NCBI GenBank assembly: GCA_030052745.1
Contig: JANBVO010000004.1
Span: 248,001 to 312,000, forward strand
Length of the DNA stretch: 64,000 nucleotides
Source of the DNA: Pleurostoma richardsiae
Taxonomy: Eukaryota > Ascomycota > Sordariomycetes > Calosphaeriales > Pleurostomataceae
Direction of reading: 5' to 3'
Shown here: one piece after another, positions 58,092 through 64,000 of the stretch
Layout: each line of letters begins with the position of its first letter
Numbering within the stretch: the stretch's first letter is position 1
Program-made: the position numbers and the translations under genes
Notes under the pieces: model-generated
Database searches by the model: none
Seen by the model: the letters and a program-made list of their open reading frames with translations, nothing else
Told to the model about the DNA's origin: nothing

Positions 58092-59204
58092 CGAGCCGAG
58101 ATTATGCGGATATGTACATTAGGAAATAGAGAGGTCCGATTTCCTTCTTCTGATGGAGTCCCCTGTGTCGTAGTAATGACATTGATATTGGCACCGCCAC
58201 CTGATATGCGCTTTTCCCTTTGCAAATTGTCGCGGTCTTTGTCTGCGCCACATATTTGTTCAGAATACACCACATAACCGATACGTCACTTGTGTGGCTG
58301 GTGATAGTGCGAATAGATGAGCATGAGCAGGGCGCCTAAAGACCGGTCGGTCACATATTTTCTATGCACAAACAAAATCCCAGTCATATTAGAAATTTGT
58401 TAAGGTGTTGGTGGACTGATATAGAGACCGTAGTGTCAATGAAATGATGATATGGAGGTAACTATAGGACTTCTATGTCCAAGTTTCTGCATACTTATCA
58501 AGTACCTACGTGCGAGGATGATCTCTTATCTGCACTACCTCTCTACCAGGAAGTCACTCGGGGAATGATTTGAACGACGGCACAGAACAAGCACAGAAAT
58601 TCATAATTACCGGACCCAGGATTTAGACCTGGAGCTGCGCCCCTCGCAAGGAGGCTCAACACTTTACATGCAGATGTCAATCGAATGTTGCCATTACACC
58701 AGTCCAGATTGTCGTAGGAGTCTGTTCAGGAGACTGAGTAATAAGGTTAACTGCAGTGCTGACTGACTCTGGGATACCTAGATCAGGCATAAATGACAGA
58801 GAGGTCAAGAACACCCCGTGCACGTAAGCACAGCGAATTTCCATTGTGGCCAAAAACCGGACCCCTCACAGCGACACACACGTACTTTAACTGGAATTCT
58901 GCATGTTTATGCATTCCCCAATTTGCGCAACCAGCCCAGACAACTCTCCTGAGTACATTTAATACATCACGGATACATACTGTCACTGCTAATTACGAGT
59001 TCACACCGGAACACGTCCTAACACGTCCGGCGCATAGTCGGAGCGAGCCCGACTAACCCGCGCGGAGCCCGCCTTATCCGCGCCTTCGTCATCTTCTGCA
59101 GCAGCCTCGGACTCAAGGGGCCGTCCAAACCAACGCCACACTTTCCTCGAGTCCGCCTGCGCTTTGAACACAGCATCGCCAGAAACAGCGCCGCCGTGCC
59201 CATC
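58092..59204. other. Divergent intergenic region
   Basis: The promoters of the complex I factor (minus) and the calponin-type gene (plus). It contains the tRNA-like element annotated separately and no protein-coding gene. Confidence 0.5.
58608..58708 (-). pseudogene. Degenerate tRNA-like element
   Basis: On the minus strand a tRNA fold is partly visible: acceptor TCTGGAC with GTCCGGT, box A-like TGGTGTAATGG, D stem GTGT/ACAT, a long variable-arm hairpin CCTC..GAGG, and T arm CCAGG-TCTAAAT-CCTGG. The T loop lacks the invariant TTC, the first acceptor pair mismatches, no normal anticodon loop can be formed, and no T run follows. It looks like a decayed class II tRNA gene or a tRNA-derived repeat fragment. 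Confidence 0.45.
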
Positions 59205-61384
59205 ATGGCTTCTGTGACGTCCTTAGATAAGGACCTGCGCAAAATGCGCCTGGACAAATACACACCCGCTGCCGCCAACGAGGCCCGGGCCTGGGTCGAG
59301 AGCGTGTTGGGAGAGCGGCTGCCGCCGGGAGACCTGCTTGAGGCGCTCAAGGACGGCGTCGCACTTTGCAAGTATGTCATATCACAATCTGCTGCTCTAC
59401 TATTCAGGCCGCGGCTCTTTCCTCGGCGGTGTAGATTCGCTGTGATGCTAACACAGGGCGACGCAGACTAGTCAACCTCGCTATTCCTCCCCCGGGAATC
59501 AAGTTCAAGCAATCATCCATGCCCTTCGTTCAGATGGAGAATATCTCCCAGTTCCTGCGAGTTTGCAGGGCACCTCCGCTTAATCTCCAAGAGCACGACA
59601 TGTTCCTGACCGTCGACCTTTACGAGTCAAAGGATCCGGCACAGGTCCTGCAATGCCTCGGCGCTTTCAGCCGTGCAGCTAACAGCGTCAACCCGGCGAA
59701 CTTCCCTACGCCGATCGGCCCTCGCAAGGGCGGCGTCATGAGCCCTCAAAGCACGGGGCCGTCGACACCGACGGGGATCGGCGCTAGAGGCCGCGGTATC
59801 TCAAATGTCAGCAACGCTTCCTCAGCCTATGGTACGCGTACGCCTCTGGCGGCTGCTAAGACGGGCGACTCTGGCTCTGGAAGGTGGAGTCCGACAAAGA
59901 GCCCGACGAGCAACGGCACTAAGTCACCTTCGGTCAGCAGCTGGAGTAAGAGGGAGCTCGAGGGCGCGACCGCACCGGCGTGGAACATTGCGCAATACGG
60001 CTACATGGGCGGTGCTAGCCAGGGCAACCTGGGCATCGCCTTCGGCGGGCGGCGGCAGATCACCAGCGCGGCGCCCTACGTCCCTAACATGGCGGAGAAG
60101 GAGCGCCGGCGCAAGGAGAAGGAGGCCGAAGAAGAGCGGCAGCGCCAGCAGATGGAGGAGGAAGAGCGGCGCCGCAGGGCCGAGCTGGAGGCGGAGGAGG
60201 AGCGGGCCCGGCTCGAGGAAGAGAGGCGATGGGAGGAGGAGACGAGACGGCTGCGCGAGGAGGAGGCGCGCAAAGCCGAGGAGGAGAAGCGGCGGTGGGA
60301 GGAGGAGGAGCGCCAGTGGAGAGAGACCGAAGAGAAGCGCCGCCGTGAGGAAGAAGAGGCCGAGAAGCGCCTGGCGCAGGAGCGTCAGCGGTCCAGGAGC
60401 AAGAGCGACGCTAGGCTGCGCGGCCAGTTTCTAAGCCAGTACCAAGCCGAAAACGGGGTCTCAGACGGTGGTGGCGATGGCAGCGGCGGGTACAGCAGTC
60501 GAGTCAAAGAGCTCGAGAAGGAGCTCGAGCAAGCACGCCAGCGGGAGGCCGAATACGAGCGCGAGCGCCAGGAGCGATCCCGGGCGCCCGTCAACTCGAA
60601 GGCCAGGTCAAAGTCCAGGACGCGCTCCCGGAGCCGGCCTGCTAGGCCCCCGAGCAGACAGGAGTCATGGTCTAGAAACGAGCGCGAGTACCTGCAGACG
60701 CAGTGGGACCAGCACCAGCAGGACGCAGCTGCTCCTCCGCCTCCGCCTCGGCCCTTGCCCGATCCCACAGCGGCCGCTCCTCCGCTTGTCAAGGTCAAGA
60801 CCCACCGCACTGGCGAGTCGACGCCGAAGGTCAAGAGTCACAACACCGGCAGCTCCCGCCCTCTGCCGGACCCGGCGGCGTACGCATCTCCTCCTCAGGC
60901 AGCATACCCTTCCCCTCCCCCCGCAGTACTGTCGTCACCACCAGCACAGCAGCAGCAACTGCCCGTGAACCGCACGGACCGCTATCTAGCCTCCCACCCG
61001 GCCCCTGCGCCACAAGCCGCGCACCAGACGTACTCCCGCGAGCTGGGCGCGACGGCCGAGCGCGACGCCGAGGACCGGCGGCGGCAGCAGTCGCAGCAGC
61101 AGACGCGGGCGGGCGGCTGGGCGTCCAAGTCGCTGCTGGAGCGGGAGATGGAGATGGAGCGGCAGCGGCAGCGCGAGTGGGAGGAGGCGCAGAAGGAGAC
61201 GGCCAAGGCGGCGCGGACGGGCGACGGGGTGGACGGCATCGGCGGCGGCGTCGGCGGCAGGTGGGACGTCAGCCAGTGGGCGGGCTACACGGGCGGCGAC
61301 AGCCAGAACCGCGGGGCGCAGGGGATCGGCGCCGGGAGGAGGCAGATCGTTGGGCCGAGGCCGCTGCCTGGGTCGGGCCGCTGA
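59205..61384 (+). CDS. SCP1: Calponin-homology protein (SCP1/transgelin type) with long coiled coil
   Basis: Two exons, 59205-59371 and 59467-61384, give 694 residues. A single type 3 calponin-homology domain fills residues 1-130 (RAWVESVLGERLPPGDLLEALKDGVALCK, here split by the intron; then PFVQMENISQFL). Yeast Scp1 and transgelins bind and bundle actin filaments. Far longer than Scp1 (200 residues), the rest includes a charged segment of about 100 residues (roughly 240-340) of Glu/Arg-rich heptads, likely one long coiled coil, then Pro- and Ser-rich regions. Two degenerate calponin-like repeats end in GRRQI (residues about 225 and at the C-terminus). The start is the ATG 9 bases inside a GTG-initiated frame. 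Confidence 0.9.
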
Positions 61385-62253
61385 TGACGTTTGCTGGGAT
61401 ATTCTTGCTTTCTTCGGGAATTGGGATACGCGGGCGGGAGAAGTGTTGAGCTGCGACATGATAGACTATATGGAGGGGCGAAGGGATTCGGCAAATTGCT
61501 GTCCCGAGTCGGTCCCCTTGATTAGGATTCATGCGAGAAAAGAGAATCATATCCTGCCTCCCACTCCTTACGTTCGTGAACGATACACCTATCTTGTGGA
61601 AGTGCCTTCTACGCCTCGCTTCTGCAGTGTCAGACTTCTAGCCTGCCGCTATTCCAATCGGCTTACCGCGATATAGCTGTGCATCTACCCCTTGCTGCAG
61701 AAGCGTCTGAAAGACTTATTGCTGCTTGGATTTCCCTGCCTGTGAAACATACATAAGACCGGCTCTCGAGTTACATGGTGCAGAGCCCAGCCGGCACGTC
61801 CTGTTGGCCGGTCTATCTAAGGCAGCATACTGCTTCTCTCGGCCTGGACGTAATCTCTGCAATATTCACCACTGACGGGCAATAGCGTTGATTGTCGTCT
61901 CGACAGCCACAATCCACAACTGATGAGGACAGCAGGAACTTGATCGATCCTTCCAAGGCTGGCCGTTAGGATTGACCCGCGATGTCTCTGAATTTGAGGT
62001 GCTCCCTTAGTCGGAGAGCGCTCTCGTCATCTGTGTGGGAGGATGAAGGTTGTACGGCCACATAGCTTTTCACAAAGTCGAAAGAGACCGACTTTGTTTC
62101 CTAATGTCGTGACTTCGCAGGATGCATTTGTATTCTAAGCCAAATGAAAACAAACGGAATGGCCAGATTCGGATCTCCACTCCCTGCTTCTGTAAGCCAT
62201 CATGACTACGCCCACTGGGCCACGGTGTAATGGGTACCTAGTCAACATGGTGG
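61385..62253. other. Convergent intergenic region
   Basis: The 3' flanks of the calponin-type gene and of the right-edge minus-strand gene. No gene was seen. Confidence 0.5.
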
Positions 62254-63993
62254 CTAATCTATCCACGCTCCGGGCATCCGGCCCTTTTTGCGAGCCGTCA
62301 AATATGCATTGCACCTTCTCGCTTGTCGCCTCTCAAACCGCTCTTGCCGGAGCCTCAGTGCGGCGTTAAAGCTCTGTCTTCCATCAGATAAAATCGAAGG
62401 TCTCCCCCCTTCTTCGATTTGTAGCAGACGAAACGTCATTCTATCAAGAACGAATGGCCACACTTCGTCGGAATAGCGAATGTCTTGCTTCCACTCGCAA
62501 TGCGAAGTTCCCCCGACCATGCCGTCGATCCACTCATTTCCCAGCGAAATTCCTGGTCCAAGGTCCTTGAATTCTTCGAGAAGATCGAATGCGTCACTGC
62601 TAGGGTCGTTCCACCAGACCCAGCATGGGACTGAATATTGCTGCCATTGCGCTTGAGCCAGCATGCGCATGCTCCGGCAACGATACCATGGTGAAAATTC
62701 GACGTTAGGTTCATCCCATTTCTTCTCGCAATATGAGCTCTCCAGAGCAAGGTATGCGGCCAAATCAACATCCGCCGCCTCGAGGAAAGATAGCCATTCA
62801 CCCATGACATCCAAAAGCTGGTAAGGGCACCTGATTCTGGAAAGTATTCTGAAAATTGTGGCCTTAATGCTTGACGGGTTGACACCTTGACGGATAAGGT
62901 GGACAAACAGTTCTCTCCAGTCGTCCGCATCTGCAAGGTATTCTGGGTAGAACCAGCTACGAGAGTCCAAATATGTCCAAAATGCCTCTTTCCATATTAG
63001 GAACACTTGCCTTTCGGAAGACGTAACGGTCATAGCGAATCTCGGAATCTCGTGAAGTAGCATCTTTGGATCTTTCATCATTCTTAGGAAGAAAAGCATC
63101 TGCTCCTCATAAACCTCGGTCCCAGCCCTACGAAAGAACATATCGAGAGGTACCTTTACCTTAGCACGTCTATGGCTAATGCGAAAGGGCGGATGGGCCG
63201 GCGAGCTGTCAGGACCTCTGTCAGACAATGCACTGTGGCCTACTTGCAGCACGTGGTGGACTTGCTTTGCGATCAGTTCCCTCGTGTTATCCTGTTCAAG
63301 CAGGAATTGACAAACTTCTGTCCTTTCGAACATAGCAGCACACTATACTTCCATCAGCATCCAGTGTTTGATATACTCGAGTCGGACGTACATAGAACAT
63401 CGAGCATTTGAAACGGCTGTCGAGACTGTAGATAGATGCTTTGCCACTACATAGAAAGCGCTGCAGATCGTGCACCGTACCACTCGTGATTATTCGTGCG
63501 ATTGTGTTGAAAGCAACGATGTGGATTGTTCGAAGAGAATATCGAGGTGGTGCACAGCCAAGACGGTGCTGTCGTAGTTCGATGGAATAAGACAAGAGAC
63601 GCAAGTCCACATCGACGGTGTGAGTCACTTCGTCCACAGCGTCGGACGCATCGCTGTGGCCCACCACTTGCTGCTTTACGAAACAATGCTGTATGGACCC
63701 GAGGATGGGGACAGACAACCAGGTTCGCCTAGAAGTGACTGTCTGCATCCTGCGCGTACAGGACACAGACTTTGTTACAGCTAGCAAGCCGGCCGGGCAA
63801 CGGGTAGGTTCACTCTCTGCCGTGGGTAGAGCATTGAGAGGACGTTGCGTTGAGTAAATGTTATTATAGAATTGATGGGACACCAAAGACCTGAAGTCCG
63901 ATCAGCGTAAAGTCCATGTCAGCAGCAGAGGAGTTTAACACACCATGTATCCATAAAGATGAGATCCTTCAGGACACCCATTGACTCTAGCAT
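62254..63993 (-). CDS. Ankyrin-repeat-like protein, possibly incomplete at the window edge
   Basis: Three minus-strand exons, 63993-63944, 63890-63392 and 63342-62254, give 545 residues from the first visible ATG. The frame is open to the window end, so the true start may lie outside. The segment SGTVHDLQRFLCSGKASIYS, then FERTEVCQFLLEQDN joined across a 49-nt intron, has the pattern of an ankyrin-type helix pair seen in many fungal proteins of unknown role. The rest is helical with many Trp and Cys residues (FWTYLDSRSWFYPEYLADAD). No enzyme motif was seen. Both introns have CTGAT-type branch points. The identity beyond 'ankyrin-like' is unknown. Confidence 0.65.
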
Positions 63994-64000
63994 CTCTCTC

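Noticed and set aside
1-64000. CRISPR arrays, transposons, LTR or virus-derived elements
   Set aside because: No regularly spaced repeats, terminal repeats, transposase, reverse transcriptase or capsid-like protein was recognised in any frame.

Overview
This window looks like nuclear DNA of a filamentous ascomycete (Pezizomycotina). Genes are interrupted by short introns (about 50-65 nt) with GTAAGT/GTATGT/GTGAGT donors and CTAAC/CTGAC branch points. There are three Zn2Cys6 regulators, a fungal rhodopsin-like membrane protein, and intergenic GGTACC/CCTAGG-rich patches of the kind common in this group. All gene models were built by hand: each junction was chosen so that reading frame, splice signals and protein motifs agree.

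Layout. 0-9 kb: a secreted germin-like cupin, a peroxisomal-type NADH pyrophosphatase, ribosomal protein uL1 (RPL10A/Rpl1) and a rhodopsin-domain membrane protein. 9-26 kb: a regulator-rich block with a C2H2 zinc-finger factor (minus), a seven-exon Zn2Cys6 factor (minus), a conserved protein of unknown function (plus) and a Zn2Cys6-like factor with odd spacing (plus). 26-33 kb is sparse: two weak gene candidates, a secreted isochorismatase-type hydrolase (minus), and a perfect 25-bp hairpin. 33-42 kb: a signal-peptide SET-domain protein, a YAP1-binding/Ybp2-type protein and a large intronless sterol-glucosyltransferase-like enzyme. 42-52.5 kb: a Zn2Cys6 factor, an intron-containing elongator tRNA-Met, an ABCG half-transporter, and a single-pass protein with a PAN/apple-like ectodomain (minus). 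52.5-64 kb: an unknown conserved protein, a complex I assembly factor (NDUFAF2 type, minus), a degenerate tRNA-like element, a calponin-type protein (SCP1/transgelin) with a long charged coiled coil, and a 5'-incomplete ankyrin-like protein running off the right edge.

Most genes are unrelated housekeeping, regulatory or secreted functions. I see no biosynthetic cluster, no CRISPR array and no recognisable transposon or virus-derived element. The most interesting signals are a VPS13/ATG2-like glycine-rich segment at the C-terminus of the sterol glucosyltransferase-like protein, two secreted versions of normally intracellular enzyme folds (isochorismatase, SET), an old ~520-bp duplication in the leader of the C2H2 gene, the two tRNA loci, and a 12-bp palindromic E-box upstream of the ribosomal protein gene.
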